Shown: positions 10,906 to 21,174 of the stretch, in pieces
Numbering within the stretch: position 1 is the first letter of the stretch
Layout: each line of letters starts with the position of its first letter
DNA from: Micrasema longulum
Taxonomy: Eukaryota; Arthropoda; Insecta; Trichoptera; Brachycentridae
Assembly (NCBI GenBank): GCA_022494885.1
Contig: JAGVSM010001654.1
Span: forward strand, 19,618-83,617
Direction of reading: 5' to 3'
Length of the DNA stretch: 64,000 nt
Program-made: the position numbers and the translations under genes
Notes under the pieces: model-generated
Database searches by the model: none
The model's input: only the letters and a program-made list of their open reading frames with translations
Told to the model about the DNA's origin: nothing

Positions 10906-11520
10906 ACATACGATTCATTGAATCACTAATAAACGTCAATAAATAACTACTTTATAACAGTTTAACAATGAGCGAATCAAACCTAACAAACCAATTTATT
11001 TACAAGTCATTCAAATATATCAAGTCAAAGAAGGAATTGTGTGTTAGAAATACCACATCGTTAAACTAGGCTAGCACAGAGACATGCATATTTTATGGGC
11101 CCAAATATTTTTAATCCTTTTTTTACTGATAATATTTCCTTGATTCCAAACTTTCAAAATTTTCCTTCTTTTAAAAAACACGCACTATCCTGGATTCAAA
11201 CTAAAGATATAGACTCTTTTTTTTCCCTTATTAATTTTATGTTTTTACATTATTATTTTTTTTTTTAATTACTATAAAAAACCCTTAAAATCTTTTAGAA
11301 TTTTTTTTTCTTTTCTCTTTATGTGACACAAAAATATTAAAACTGTCAATTTATTAAAGGAGCAAAAATTCATAAACATTTTTTTGTTTATTATTTTTTC
11401 ATGAAAATATGAATTTCATTTCTATGTAATTATCCTTTATTTTTTAATACTCTGTTTTACCTTTTACTGTAAAAAAAAAACAAAAAAAAACGAATAAATT
11501 TAAATCAATAACTCTATTTA
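10906..11520. other. very AT-rich stretch
   Basis: Runs of T and A of up to about ten bases, with no frame longer than a few dozen codons and no repeat relation noticed. Confidence 0.4.
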
Positions 11521-11529
11521 AATCAATAG

Positions 11530-12060
11530 ACTAAAATCAATTAACTGCCACGCTGTCTTGTCCTGCAAATATTCTTTGACTCTTTAGTACCTCTTTCCAA
11601 ACAGCCTGTGCTTGAAAATTAAAGAAAATTTTTTTGGTCGTCAAAGCCAGAATTTTAAAAGGTACCTTTTTGTAGAATCGTATGCAGTTTGAGGCAAAAT
11701 AATAATGATTTTTTGCAGTCTAGTAAAAAGCACAACTAGCATATCTATATTTCTCTTGATGAACCTATTGAAATTTCTGTTCTTATCAAAATCATTAATA
11801 TTTTAACGTACATAGATCAGTTTTCTTAAATAAATTGAATGAATAGATTCCTTTAAACATATCTCTGATTTTCTGGGATTCATATTGTAAATTGCTCAAA
11901 CAGCTTTCTTCTGCAGCAACAGAATAAATATTTGCGGCATTTCTCCAAAGTTGTGTACCATAAAAATTTAAAGTACCTATTTCAAAATATAGAAACAGGA
12001 CGTGCGAATTGAAGAATTATTTTTTCCAGAAGTACTTTGAATAAATAATGTTAGTTTATA
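11530..12060 (-). pseudogene. unrecognised degenerate coding relic
   Basis: On the minus strand a stop-free run of about 60 codons (containing FYGTQLWRNAANIYSVAAEE and QKIRDMFKGIYSF) is followed by broken frames with AVWKEVLKSQRIFAGQD. The composition looks protein-like, not random AT. FYGTQLW could correspond to the LxYGxxxW motif of LINE reverse transcriptases, but the surrounding blocks do not confirm that. Treat it as a decayed ORF of unknown origin. Confidence 0.3.
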
Positions 12061-12299
12061 GAGAATGCGCATTCTTGAACATATACCTTTTAATATTTCA
12101 CCGTTTTTGCTTGTATATGTAATTTTTAATACTATTTAAATGTTATTTGTGTTTTTTTCTTTTTATATACTTTTTTTGGCTTGTTTACATAATTTCAATT
12201 TTTTCAACGTTTTTGATAAAAAAAATTAACCTGTATTGGGTGTGCGCATATTTTGTTAATTAAAAAAAATGATTTTATTCTGTACTAGTTCAGTATGTA

Positions 12300-12595
12300 T
12301 ATATACATCCATGTAATTTTTAAACTTTTTCTTTTTTCTTTCCCAGATTGCATAATGTAAACATTATTTTGAATTTATTTCCATGCCTAGTATTCTGTTT
12401 ATTCTGTTATTTTCAATTATTTTTCATACCCTTTTTAATTTGTAGTATATCATAATTTTAATTTAAAAACGTCTCTAAAAAAATTATTATCTGTATGTCC
12501 CTAAATGAGTTTTTTTTTTAAAAACTCCTTGGGAATATTGTACATAATTATGTATAATATGTTTTCAATATAATAAAAAAAATATAAAAAAATGC
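12300..12595 (+). repeat. dispersed repeat R5 (LINE 3'-end-like), copy 1
   Basis: About 270 bp repeated in reverse at 46,548-46,840. Landmarks are CCCAGATTGCATAATGTAAA, ATTTCCATGCCTAGTATT and CTCCTTGGGAATATTGTAC, finishing with an A-rich ATAATAAAAAAAATATAAAA tail. The A-rich end suggests a retrotransposon 3' UTR on the plus strand. Confidence 0.6.
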
Positions 12596-12786
12596 TGTGG
12601 AAGTAACTGCAATAGATCAACTAGCTGTTTCTTCATCAGTAAGATGTCGAATCTTTTTAACAGCGTGGGCTACAAAAGTAAGTCTGTTAGATAAACTAGC
12701 TATATGTGGACCTCATTAAAGTGTAGAATATTAATTTATGCCCAAGAATGCAGTAGTCCCAACAAGATCCAGTTATTTGTCTTTAA

Positions 12787-13844
12787 GGGCCGGTTTTATA
12801 AACATCCGTTCGTTAACTTGATACCATTTTTAACTAATATTTGTTATACCGGCCGATTATTGCGTTTTATAAACGTTCGTAGCGTTACGAGCCGTTAAAT
12901 CTATGGTAAAATGGTTACTGGCCGATTTTGGCCGGTTAAATGCATAACGATCCGTTAAGCTAGGGTTTCCTAGGACAGCGGTGCCCGTATTTTAACGGCC
13001 GTAGTGAACGGTGATGCAGTGGACAGCCATCGTAAAGGTGATTAGAGAGTGGTTTCCTAGGAAAACGGTGTAAAATGGTGTTGATAACACCGTTTTCCTA
13101 GAAAACCACACTCTAGTCATCTTTACGACGGCTGTCCCAGCTGATGCAGTCATCACCGTTCACTACGGCCGTTAAAATACGGGCACCGCTGTCCTAGGAA
13201 ACCCTAGCTTTACCTTCAGCGCCGCTGCCGTATTTGATATGACAGTTGTTTTATCACATTGTTATTTGATCAAATCTCCGCCCAATTAACATGCAGATAG
13301 TCATTATTTTGGGATTTAGTTGAATTACCAGTTTTATATGTTTTTTATTCTGCGTGGAGGTACAAAATCAACTTTAATCTGATGGATAAATATATTCAGC
13401 CGTTAATTTTAAACATTTTAAACATGGTTTATTGATATAAATGTATACTAAAATAACAGATAATAGTAAAAACTATCCACCGTACCTGCTCGCTTTTAAT
13501 CATTTTAATTTCAATTCATAGTACTCTCAATTCATAGGTCTTTTTTGTGTAAAAACTTCGTTCAAAATTGTCGAGTATTTGCATTTGATATATTTTTTCA
13601 TTCAATGCGAATGCGCACCGTTCGCATTTGACAGAAAGAGCTTAGATAAAAAGTTTTTCCATAGACAATTGACAAAAAAATATAGAAGCTGCGACTAAAA
13701 TTTCAATTTCTATGAAAATGTTTACCGGTGACCGTCCGTTAACAAAAATGGTTTATAGAACACAAAACCGTCGGTTATCGTAACGAACGACCAACGGTTC
13801 GTTACACTTGCTGAAGTTTGATTAGATGTTTATAAAACCGACCC
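12787..13844. mobile_element. TTAA-flanked DNA transposon, non-autonomous, 1,058 bp
   Basis: The left end GGGCCGGTTTTATAAACATC and the right end GATGTTTATAAAACCGACCC are near-perfect inverted repeats. Each is flanked by TTAA (12,783-12,786 and 13,845-13,848). TTAA target duplications are characteristic of piggyBac and of Kolobok. A subterminal copy of TTTTATAAACGTTCG lies at about 12,865. There is no transposase frame. It contains the 254 bp palindrome at 12,957-13,210, probably a nested insertion. GC content is higher than the surroundings. Confidence 0.8.
12957..13210. repeat. 254 bp near-perfect palindrome
   Basis: The left arm 12,957-13,070 and right arm 13,087-13,210 pair almost throughout, leaving a loop of about 16 nt. 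Both outer ends carry AAGCTAGGGTTTCCTAGGAC and its complement; the right arm has about 10 extra bases. It could fold into a long hairpin as DNA or RNA. The form suits a foldback MITE inserted in the TTAA element. Confidence 0.85.
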
Positions 13845-13879
13845 TTAACAAAGTTTGTTTGGCATTACGTCTCATAAAT

Positions 13880-14190
13880 TTTATTTTATTTTATTTTAAA
13901 TTTATTTTGTTTATTTCGAACACAAACAGATATACAGGTTAAACTAGTAAAAATAAAAACTATAAAAAATATATACATAGTAGGGCCTGCTATCCAATTA
14001 TATATATTCATCAAATTATACTGCAAGAAAGCAACAACTATTTAAAGAATAAATATACTATGTATTAAAATAAAAGAAATAATAAAATAATATGGACAAA
14101 ACAAGGAGATAGTAGGAAGGAAAAGAAGGAAATTGATAAGGAGTGGTGAAGGATGATTGAGAGAAAGTGGGAGTGGAAAATTGCACTTGA
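13880..14190 (-). repeat. LINE 3' UTR, family B, copy 1
   Basis: Matches two pieces around 46,140-46,260 and 46,860-46,975. Shared words are ACAGGTTAAA, ACATAGTAGGGCCTGC and AGGATGATTGA. The T-rich left border (TTTTATTTTATTTTA) is the A-tail of an element on the minus strand. No coding part is retained. Confidence 0.6.
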
Positions 14191-14700
14191 TTTTATTTAT
14201 TTATTTATTTATTATATATACGGCCTAAGCCAATTTCAACAGTTACATGTAGAAACATAAATGCAAGAAACTAAACAAAAAGAACATAAAACTATTAAGC
14301 AAAACAATAGCAAAACAATAATTGTATACAATATATTCATAAAAACGAAAGACATAAGACTTCGAGCAAAACCATGCCAATGCAACTTCATCCCACACTG
14401 CTGAGTCACGAAAAGATCTACGAAAAGCCGGAAAATCTATCCCAAAGATTTCCAAAACGTGTGATGAATTGACTTATCTACACATTCTGGACATTGGGGC
14501 ATAAAAACCAAAGTTGCTCTTAGAAGATTTTATAAATAGCAGATTTTGACTACCGGTGACTCGGTTGGGAACACGAAAAGAAATTGATTGCAACAGAGAT
14601 GGGACATCACTTAAAGCATTAAGTATTTTGAAAATGCATATAAGGTCCATATTAGTTCTACGTCTCTCCAATGAAGACAGATTAGGAGATTGCTATATTA
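14191..14700 (-). pseudogene. LINE ORF2 C-terminus and 3' UTR
   Basis: The minus-strand frame 14,671-14,474 reads MERRRTNMDLICIFKILNAL, then SISFRVPN and FGFYAPMSRMC. This is the ERRxxxDLxxLFKIL block found near the end of jockey/CR1-group ORF2 proteins. A frameshifted continuation follows to about 14,400, then a UTR ending in a (TTTA)n run, the minus-strand A-tail. The family resembles the piece at 30,384-30,583 (APLSRLC). Confidence 0.75.
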
Positions 14701-15274
14701 CAAAATTTTAATATTTACCCCTTTGTAATCCGAGCAACCATGCGACTTTTCTTAGAAAACGGTGTTGGAATAATGATTAAGAGTAAACAAAACGTCTATT
14801 CTCTGTTATTCTGAATCAAGCCTATAAGTTCTCTTCCGTACCTTTTATATTGAGTGTTAAATATATCAATAAATCTAATACGTTTTGTCATTTTTCCGTT
14901 TAATAATAAATTTTTGAAATTATGCCAATTTAACACCATGAAGAAAACATTGTTTATGTCGTCTACGGCCGATTGGTGTCGTCTTATTTTGAATTGTAGC
15001 ATCTTTTGGGTTTCTATTGTCAGATTTGAGCAATTGAAGTCGAACTCTTAAAGCGTCATTAGTTTTGCTGGCATTCGAACCCTGGTAGAAAAAAATATAT
15101 ACAGTGCCTGATGTGTCTTTTGCCAATATCTGGTTTGAAAATATAACCCTTTACAGTAGTATATTTGTTGATAAAAAGCCCGACCCTTCAACTCTGGAAT
15201 GACCGTTATTTGAATGAAACTACAGGACATGCCACTTAAATGTTTTTTACTACCATTACGTTTTGAGTAAGTCC
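14701..15274. other. unresolved stretch with overlapping short frames
   Basis: Several 60-70 codon frames overlap on both strands (14,796-15,230). None shows a motif I recognise, and no splice structure links them to the neighbouring host gene. Probably decayed transposon sequence. Confidence 0.35.
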
Positions 15275-15465
15275 AAATGTTTGTAGACAGGCTGAATGAT
15301 AGAGTTGCGGGGTTGATGTTTAAACGTGAGCAGAATGGTAAATGTTACACAGTGTGTAAAACTTAAACCAGCCAGTGACAGATCATGAGCCCTGTAAATG
15401 CCGAAACTTCCAAATCGTCTTCTCAATGATGTTTTATCTCATTGTTGCAAAAGTTTAGATGATCA
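15275..15465 (+). repeat. family F copy (partial)
   Basis: Contains the diagnostic core GGTAAATGTTACACAGTGTG, then AACCAGCCAGTGACAG and GAGCCCTGTAAATGCC, running to an ATCTCATTGTTGCAA end. This is one arm only. It lies about 400 bp beyond the 3' end of ATPsynCF6. Confidence 0.7.
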
Positions 15466-15599
15466 TCTTTCGTTTTATTTTTACACGGAACCTTGCAACA
15501 AAAGTCAGGGTGAATTTATGTACAAATATTTATTAACACGAAAAACAATCAGTCGAAAAATCAAAATTTTTTTTTAAAGAATGAATAACGAATATATGA

Positions 15600-15775
15600 G
15601 TTCCTATTAATAACCCAAATTTATTAATTTTCAGATCATTTGCTAAAAGTGACAAATAACATATGATAGAAAAATGGATATTGAGTTATGGTAGAGTGGA
15701 TTGAACCTCGGAACTTCAGTCCATTAGTTCACAACACTACCACGAGACAACAACCTGGTTCTATGTACAACATAC
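15600..15775 (-). repeat. tRNA-like SINE
   Basis: On the minus strand, TCTCGTGGTAGTGTTGTGAA acts as an A-box-like block and GAGGTTCAATCCAC as a B-box-like block. They are followed by CTCTACCATAACTCAATATCC, similar in layout to family S1. It lies just downstream of the ATPsynCF6 polyadenylation signal. Confidence 0.55.
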
Positions 15776-15847
15776 ATTAATTATATAAAATAAATATTAT
15801 AACAACGTTGGTACTTCAAACATTTAAAGTTTGTTTTTTTAAATAAA

Positions 15848-15853
15848 TTTATT
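15848..15853 (-). terminator. ATPsynCF6: polyadenylation signal of ATPsynCF6
   Basis: AATAAA on the minus strand, about 20 nt after the stop codon. This would give a very short 3' UTR. No second signal of equal quality is closer. Confidence 0.55.
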
Positions 15854-15871
15854 TAAGTTTCCATTTCTAAA

Positions 15872-18800
15872 TCATTTAATTTTGGTCTCTTCTTCTTCTT
15901 TAATAGGGTCAATTTTAGGTTCTGGAAAGTTGAATGTAGGAAATGCTGTCATATCAGTTCCAGGTTCAACCCCAAAAACAGTCGCCAACTTATCCATTTC
16001 AGCCTTTAATTCCTGTTCGATTTCTGACGTAGGATCTACTAATTTTCCATCCCTGTTTAAGAAAATTAGATCTGAAAGCCAGTTACTTTAAAAAAGTCAC
16101 CATAAATAAATTTCAAAATAAAATAATTGTTGCGTTTTTGTCAAAATGTGAAAAGGGGGTTGTTTTATTTTAATTTTTTTTTCGAACGTTTCGTCCATTT
16201 TGACGAAAAAGAAACAATTATTCGTTAAAATAATCGCATATTTTATTGATTAATTTATAAAAAATATTTAAGCCAGGTACTAACGTCCACTGACCCATGA
16301 CTAATAGACCGATCAACAAAATTTCAAGTTATTCCAAATTTTGTAGATAATGACTGAATTAAGCCCACTCGGGCAGATGTCAGTAAACTGTGGCTCGCGA
16401 GCCACATGCGGTTCTTTAGCCACTTGACCGCGGCTCACACAACATAAGTTTCAGCTTCATTCGATTTAGTTCGTCCACCGCCACCGGTTCTAAAGAACTT
16501 TAAGGATTATTGCCACTGAAAGTTCCTACGCTTGGCGAGAACATTGCAAATGCTGTCATTAAATGCATGTAAAAACATCATATTAAACTCGATAAAATTG
16601 TTTAAATGATGCAGATGGGGCAAAATACATATATTTTTTAATATTTTGAAGTAAAAACTTAATCACGAGATACGTCTATACCACTGTATCATTTAACAAG
16701 AACCACTTTGTGTGCAGACATTTCCAGAATAAATATTTTAATGATTAATATTGTATTAACATATTACAACAGAGATGAAGAACATTTAAGAAAAGGTAAT
16801 ATAGAAGTCTAGGCATCTACAGGGCTTATGACCTGTCAATGGCTGGTTTAAGTGGCCACTTTACACACTGTGTAACATTCACCATTCTGCCCTATATTTG
16901 AACATCTATATTCCTTCAATTCTTTCATCTGTTGATGTTTGTGAAGTTAAAGAGCTGAAACCTTTATTTATGCGGGTGAGATTCATCTAATTGAATTATT
17001 TCACCTACATACTAGGCAACGCCTGAAAATGTTATTTTTTCAATTTCTATACTTCTATGGACCAGGTAATTTATCAACAATATTTTGAGTTTGTCCAAAT
17101 TTTTGTAGACAAGGACTGGATTCAACTCCCTGGGGAGCTGTATATTAACATATTACAACATTAAATGTTCTTCATCTCAGTTGTAATATGTTAATATATA
17201 CAGCTCCCCAGGGAGTTGAATCCAGTCCTTGTCTACAAAAATTTGGACATTCAAAATATTGTTGATTAATATTGTCATCACAATTTTAGCAAAAACTTGT
17301 TATCATCGCCAAATTAAAGAATTTCTAGTTAAAATGGAGAACGAATACGCATATGTTCTGATATCTATACAAGTACGTTATTGTTAAGGTACGGTGCCAT
17401 TACATAAGTAACAGCTTAAATCATTAAAGAATTAGGCTCTTAAAGGAAATCTAAATTGTTTACTGCTGGTCTTTGGTTCTTTTGACTTATGAGTTTGCCG
17501 ACCACTGCCCTAGGTAGCTGTTAACATAAACATATTACAACTGGTACTAGAATAATTTAGAGTGCGTCTGGAATTCAAGACATTTACCACTTAAACCAGT
17601 CAATGACTGATCGCAAGTCCTGTAAATGTCTAGAATTGCATATTCCCTTTTCTAAAATGATTTTCTTCACCGTTGTAATATGCTTATGTTTTATCTTAAT
17701 TATTCCCTATGGGTTAAATCCAGTCTTTGCAAAAACAAAAATTTGGACCAACTCAACAAATTGTTGTTGCGAAATAATATTTGGTGCAAACTTTTAATTT
17801 CAAATTAATAAAGAGGAATTAAAGTAAATCAAAATGGTTAAAGTTATACGTCATTCTAAATAAAATATTCTGCTTTAAAAAATGTGTTAGTTTTTACGTT
17901 ACATATTTTATTCCATTTGATTACAAGCTTTCAAAATGGAATGTCAAGTAGATGAAAGTAAGCATTTACAGAATACAGCAGTAAAAGCTGCTCGCGATAT
18001 TTGCGCAGTGTACGGTAAAGACAATATTAATAACAATAATCATGGGTTATTAACAAAAATAAAAATTACTTTATCTACTACATACACACTTAGGTAATAG
18101 ATTTCTCAGGATCATGTCTAGTCTGCGTAACTAGGTACAACTTGTTTAAGGCAGACATTTTTATGCTAAATAAACTATATCATTACTACCTACCAGTAAA
18201 TATATTTTACAGTTGTACAATATTAATTTATACCATTTATTATTTAAGAATATTTTTGAGTAAATTTTCTGATTTTTCACTACCTAAACCCAGTAACTAA
18301 TTTTTTACAACTTTATATAATTGAATGATGGTTGAAATAAATATTGGAATAATTTATTGTCAAATTACAAAGGAGAATACATTATTGACTAATTTTTTGC
18401 AATTTTTTTTCTGTTGTGTCCTCACAACTTGTGTAGAAAGTAATTTTAAAAATAACTGTTTTCATTTTCAGCTCTCAAGTAATATGGCAAATTGTTTTTA
18501 ATATGATTAATTTATATTTCAAAAGAGATTGATAATTAACTCACGAACTCTTTGACTTGTATTCTTTAATTTTTTCGATAAACATTTTCTGGATGGGGTC
18601 CGTAATCGCTTGATCACCACATGCAGATTTACTACTATCTGGGGGTTTCTTGTCACAATCTGAAGATTTTTTTAAAGCGAGGGGCATCACTCTGATATTG
18701 CGAGAAATGTTTTTTGCCCCAAGTAAATTTTTCAGTACATTCATGTTGGTCAACATCCTTAAAATAAAAAAACAAAATGAAAAGACAAATTTACATATTT

Positions 18801-18895
18801 GTCTTCCCCGATTAATATAATTAATTCGCGATAGCGCGCGTAGAAAACGCATTTTAACGCGTATTTGCGTACTAAATACACGCTTACAGAGCCAT
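15872..18895 (-). CDS. ATPsynCF6: ATP synthase-coupling factor 6, mitochondrial
   Basis: Factor 6 is a small subunit of the peripheral stalk of mitochondrial F1Fo ATP synthase and acts at the inner membrane. Three coding exons on the minus strand: 18,895-18,888 (ATGGCTCT), 18,757-18,545 and 16,052-15,872, total 402 nt, 133 residues plus TGA. Splice sites are GTAAGC...AAG and GTGAGT...CAG. Residues 1-33 are basic with no acidic residue, fitting a mitochondrial presequence. Family landmarks are DPIQKMFIEKIKEYKSKSS, which continues across the second junction into GKLVDP, then EIEQELKAEMDKL and a C-terminal FPEPKIDPI. Relative to the Drosophila protein as I remember it, about 20 residues (SDCDKKPPDSSKSACGDQ) are inserted before DPIQ. 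Exon 1 codes for only MAL, so the start rests on frame continuity; Met4 in exon 2 is the alternative. Intron 2 (2,492 bp) is filled with transposons. Frame integrity and splice sites make a live gene likely. Confidence 0.93.
16374..17507. mobile_element. non-autonomous hAT element, interrupted
   Basis: The left end CAGATGTCAGTAAACTGTGG leads into GCTCGCGAGCCACATGCGG and the right end finishes GAGTTTGCCGACCACTG. These match the CAGTGGTCGGCAAACT...CTCGCGAGCC ends of a widespread animal hAT group. The flanks CACTCGGG and CCCTAGGT both derive from one 8 bp site (CCCTGGGG in the family F consensus), as hAT insertion requires. No transposase is encoded. A second family F copy is inserted at 16,746-17,283. 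Confidence 0.78.
16746..17283 (-). repeat. family F copy nested in the hAT element
   Basis: Starts ATTAACATATTACAACAGAG and runs through one unit of the core (AGGGCTTATGACCTGTCAAT, CTTTACACACTGTGTAAC, CTAGGCAACGCCTG). It then carries the start of a second unit (CTCCCTGGGGAGCTG) and turns around into an inverted copy ending AATATTGTTGATT. Flanks share about 12 bp (GATTAATATTGT). It is much less diverged than the outer copy. Confidence 0.82.
17870..18035 (+). pseudogene. mariner transposase N-terminal relic
   Basis: Same start as the relic at 1,757-1,950: MECQVDESKHLQ, then AVKAARDICAVYGKD, with the middle deleted. Matches the first DNA-binding helix-turn-helix of mariner transposases. The sequence leaves the family after about 30 codons. 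It lies in intron 2 of ATPsynCF6 in the opposite orientation to the gene. Confidence 0.68.
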
Positions 18896-18956
18896 CTCTT
18901 TGTGCGCAATTCCGTTCAAAATACCAGCCCTGATCAAAGAAGAAGTTGAATATTAA
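18896..18956 (-). promoter_or_regulatory. 5' UTR / core promoter region of ATPsynCF6
   Basis: Only about 60 bp separate the start codon from a family F copy. This segment and intron 1 (18,758-18,887) contain CG-rich words (CGCGCGCTATCGCG, GCGCAATTCCG) not seen elsewhere nearby, as expected near a transcription start. The start codon context is GAGATGG. No TATA box is evident. Confidence 0.4.
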
Positions 18957-19245
18957 AAAATATTTTCAGGCGTTGACTAGTATGTGGGTGAATTAATTCA
19001 ATCAATTAAAGATCTGACGAAATAATAAAGATTTCAGCTCTCTAACTTCACAATGGTCAACAGACGGAAGAATCGAAGAAATATAGATGTTCAAATATAG
19101 GCAGACTGGTGGATGTTACACAGTGTGTAAAATGGCCACTATAACTAGCCAATGACAAGTCATAGGCCTTGTGGATTTCTAGATTTCGATATACCCTTCT
19201 CTAAAATATTTTCCCTCTGTTTCAACAAATTTAGAAAAAACTAAT
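18957..19245 (+). repeat. family F copy directly upstream of ATPsynCF6
   Basis: Begins with the CAGGCGTTGACTAGTATG block and passes GTTACACAGTGTGTAAAATG and AGCCAATGACAAGTCATAGG. It ends CCCTCTGTTTCAAC. It carries one arm, moderately diverged. Its position means that any distal promoter of ATPsynCF6 must lie inside or beyond it. Confidence 0.75.
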
Positions 19246-20030
19246 AGTTTCAAACGTCTATTTATATCAAAAAGTGTATAGGAGAGAATTTAGTACGAAG
19301 TCGGACTATAAAAAAAATAATTAGTTATAGTAACAGCAACAGAAAAGCGCGATTTAAATTATCACAAGTGACCAAGGGATAATTGTTTTAAAATACTTAT
19401 TGATGCAGTATTGATATAATAATTTTAAACCAAAGATTATGTAAAACATTTTTTTTTAAACTTCACCTTTAGAAATTGCTTGACGTATTTACAGACGATC
19501 TAGTTTTGTTACGAGAACACATTTGAAATATTCCACAGACAATTAATGATTTAACATAGAATAAAGTACTTAACTGATTAAATTATATTTATATCACAAC
19601 TATCATTATTTTCTTTTTGGCACCCAGTGGTGCATGAACTCATTGCATGAACTCTAAAAATGCCCTGATAAAAAATGTGGTATGAGTGAAACTGACAGGA
19701 ATACCCTTGGTCTTTTAAAAGGTTTTTAGGGCTGTGCATTTTAAATTTAAGTTTTAAATTCTGTATTTCAGGTTTAAACTTTTGTAACTTCCATTAATGT
19801 TACAAAGCTAAATATTTTATGAGTGAAATCATAATTTTTTTAAAATGAGTAACAAAAAAATTCCAGGAAAAACCTTCCCTAAATTAAAAAAAAAAAAACC
19901 CGATCAGATCGAAAATTTTCAAACACCTATTAAAAAAATCAAAACTCGAAAACTACGCAAAATTGCGGAACATACATAGGGGCGATTTGGATACCCTTCA
20001 ATATGAGGCACTTAAATTTTATGCATTAAG
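19246..20030. other. no recognised feature
   Basis: AT-rich, with a poly-A run at about 19,882-19,898. No frame or repeat match found. Upstream flank of ATPsynCF6. Confidence 0.35.
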
Positions 20031-20034
20031 GATG

Positions 20035-20240
20035 AGCTGATTTTTAGCCATCCACTCACCTATTTTTCCAATGCACGAGTGATGGCTAATTGTAAATTGT
20101 CTTTATCAATTGGCTTACAGAAAAAGAATATTTGAGTATCATCAGCATAACAATGAGCCTATAATCCGCAAGATTTAATTATTTTTTCCACATCTTTTGT
20201 ATATAGGAGATAAAACAATGGGGATAAAATAATGTATGAA
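20035..20240 (-). pseudogene. LINE reverse-transcriptase palm fragment with YADD
   Basis: On the minus strand the frame reads PLFYLLYTKDVEKIIKSC, then HCYADDTQIFFFC, then ALEKIGEWMAKNQL. YADD is the catalytic motif of reverse transcriptase, and YADDTQIY followed by a WMxxNxL block is the CR1/L2 pattern. It is the only piece in the window that retains this catalytic core. Both ends are cut. Confidence 0.85.
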
Positions 20241-20820
20241 AAAATGTGGCGTGGTCAAAAAATAAACGATAAGCTTAGTATGGTTATCCTAGGTCATAAT
20301 TATATTTATAAGTAACCTTATTCTTATGCCGGGTATAAAAAGTTACACGGGGTATAGTTATTCCTCGGTATAAGCTTGGTATATGAACATTTAAGTAGGG
20401 TCCTAGGTCGCAGAGTTTGTAAAAAAATATTCGCGGAATCTAATAATGTCATCTTGGAGTAAAAATGAACATGAAAATTCATTGGATTTCCCCTGCCACC
20501 AAGCCTCATGCTTTTGGTGTGTTTGGAAATCAGAACGGTGTATATATTTATGATACTTTACAATTTACGACTTCCTAAAAGTTTACGAGTGTTTATGTTC
20601 CGCGAAGTATTTCCGTTCGTTTTCCTGTGGAACTGCTCAACTCCGCAGAAGTTTGCTAAGCGTTGGTTAGCGAAATAATAAATAATTCAGTATACAAGAA
20701 ACAATTCTTTGAAGATCTTGTAATCGAATTTTAAGAATTGAGTTATGCTCTTTAAGGCCGGAAGTTGTGCAGCTAGAAAAACATCTGTACGTAGATGACC
20801 ATGTGAATAGTAGCTACATA
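20241..20820. other. unassigned, weak internal repeats
   Basis: AAGCTTAGTATGG...CCTAGGTC near 20,271 is echoed by AAGCTTGGTATATG...CCTAGGTC near 20,370, and GCCGGGTATAAAA at 20,328 recurs once at 2,300. These may be remnants of a MITE; ends could not be defined. Confidence 0.35.
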
Positions 20821-20824
20821 CTCG

Positions 20825-20935
20825 TAAATATATTTTTTATTTTACACGGCTTACCGCCCTTTATTGAACACAAAAAACATAAAACAAATATACCTACTAC
20901 ATTACTACACGTGATATATATCCAACAAATTGAAT
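20825..20935 (-). repeat. possible LINE 3' end
   Basis: On the minus strand, a TTCAATAAAGGGCGGTAAGC block is followed by an A-rich tail. It resembles the 'aagccgtnnggcgtgtaaa' ends of other LINE tails here (for example 23,925-23,965). Weak. Confidence 0.35.
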
Positions 20936-20944
20936 AAACCAAAT

Positions 20945-21135
20945 AGATAAATTTATTTCAACTGAGAGGAAAAACATTTTTGAGAAGGGAATGTGGAAGT
21001 GTAGGCATTTACAGGGCTTATAACCTGTCATTGGCTGGTTTATGTGGCCACTTTTCATACTGTGTAAAATTCACTATTCTGCCTTTGTTTAAACATCCAC
21101 AAAGTTAACAGATGGAAGAGTGGAAGAAATGTTTT
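20945..21135 (-). repeat. family F copy (subfamily with TTTATTTCAAC end)
   Basis: Starts ATTTATTTCAACTGAGAGGA, then GGCATTTACAGGGC and CATTGGCTGGTTTATGTGG, and stops in the GTTAACAGATGGAAGAG block. Its fixed end resembles the copy at 60,775, so these two form a subfamily. Confidence 0.75.
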
Positions 21136-21174
21136 TATATCTATTTAAATATCAATGTTTATATTCCATATCAA

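Larger units (their letters stand above)
16303..17790. repeat. family F copy split by a hAT element
   Basis: The left part (16,303-16,373, containing CCAAATTTTGTAGATAATGA) and right part (17,508-17,790, from AGCTGTTAACATAAACATAT to AACTCAACAAATTGTTG) are the two ends of one family F copy. Removing the hAT rejoins the consensus CCCTGGGGAGCTG. The copy is diverged, so it is the oldest layer of this nest. It sits in intron 2 of ATPsynCF6. Confidence 0.75.

Noticed and set aside
14796..15230. Overlapping minus-strand frames as a gene next to ATPsynCF6
   Set aside because: Three short frames in different phases, no motif, no splice structure.
15882..16091. Plus-strand open frame
   Set aside because: Antisense shadow of ATPsynCF6 exon 3, which has the family motifs and splice site on the minus strand.
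18541..18909. Single 122-codon minus-strand frame as a protein
   Set aside because: Its first half reads through intron 1 and 5' sequence; consensus splice sites give the correct coupling factor 6 frame.
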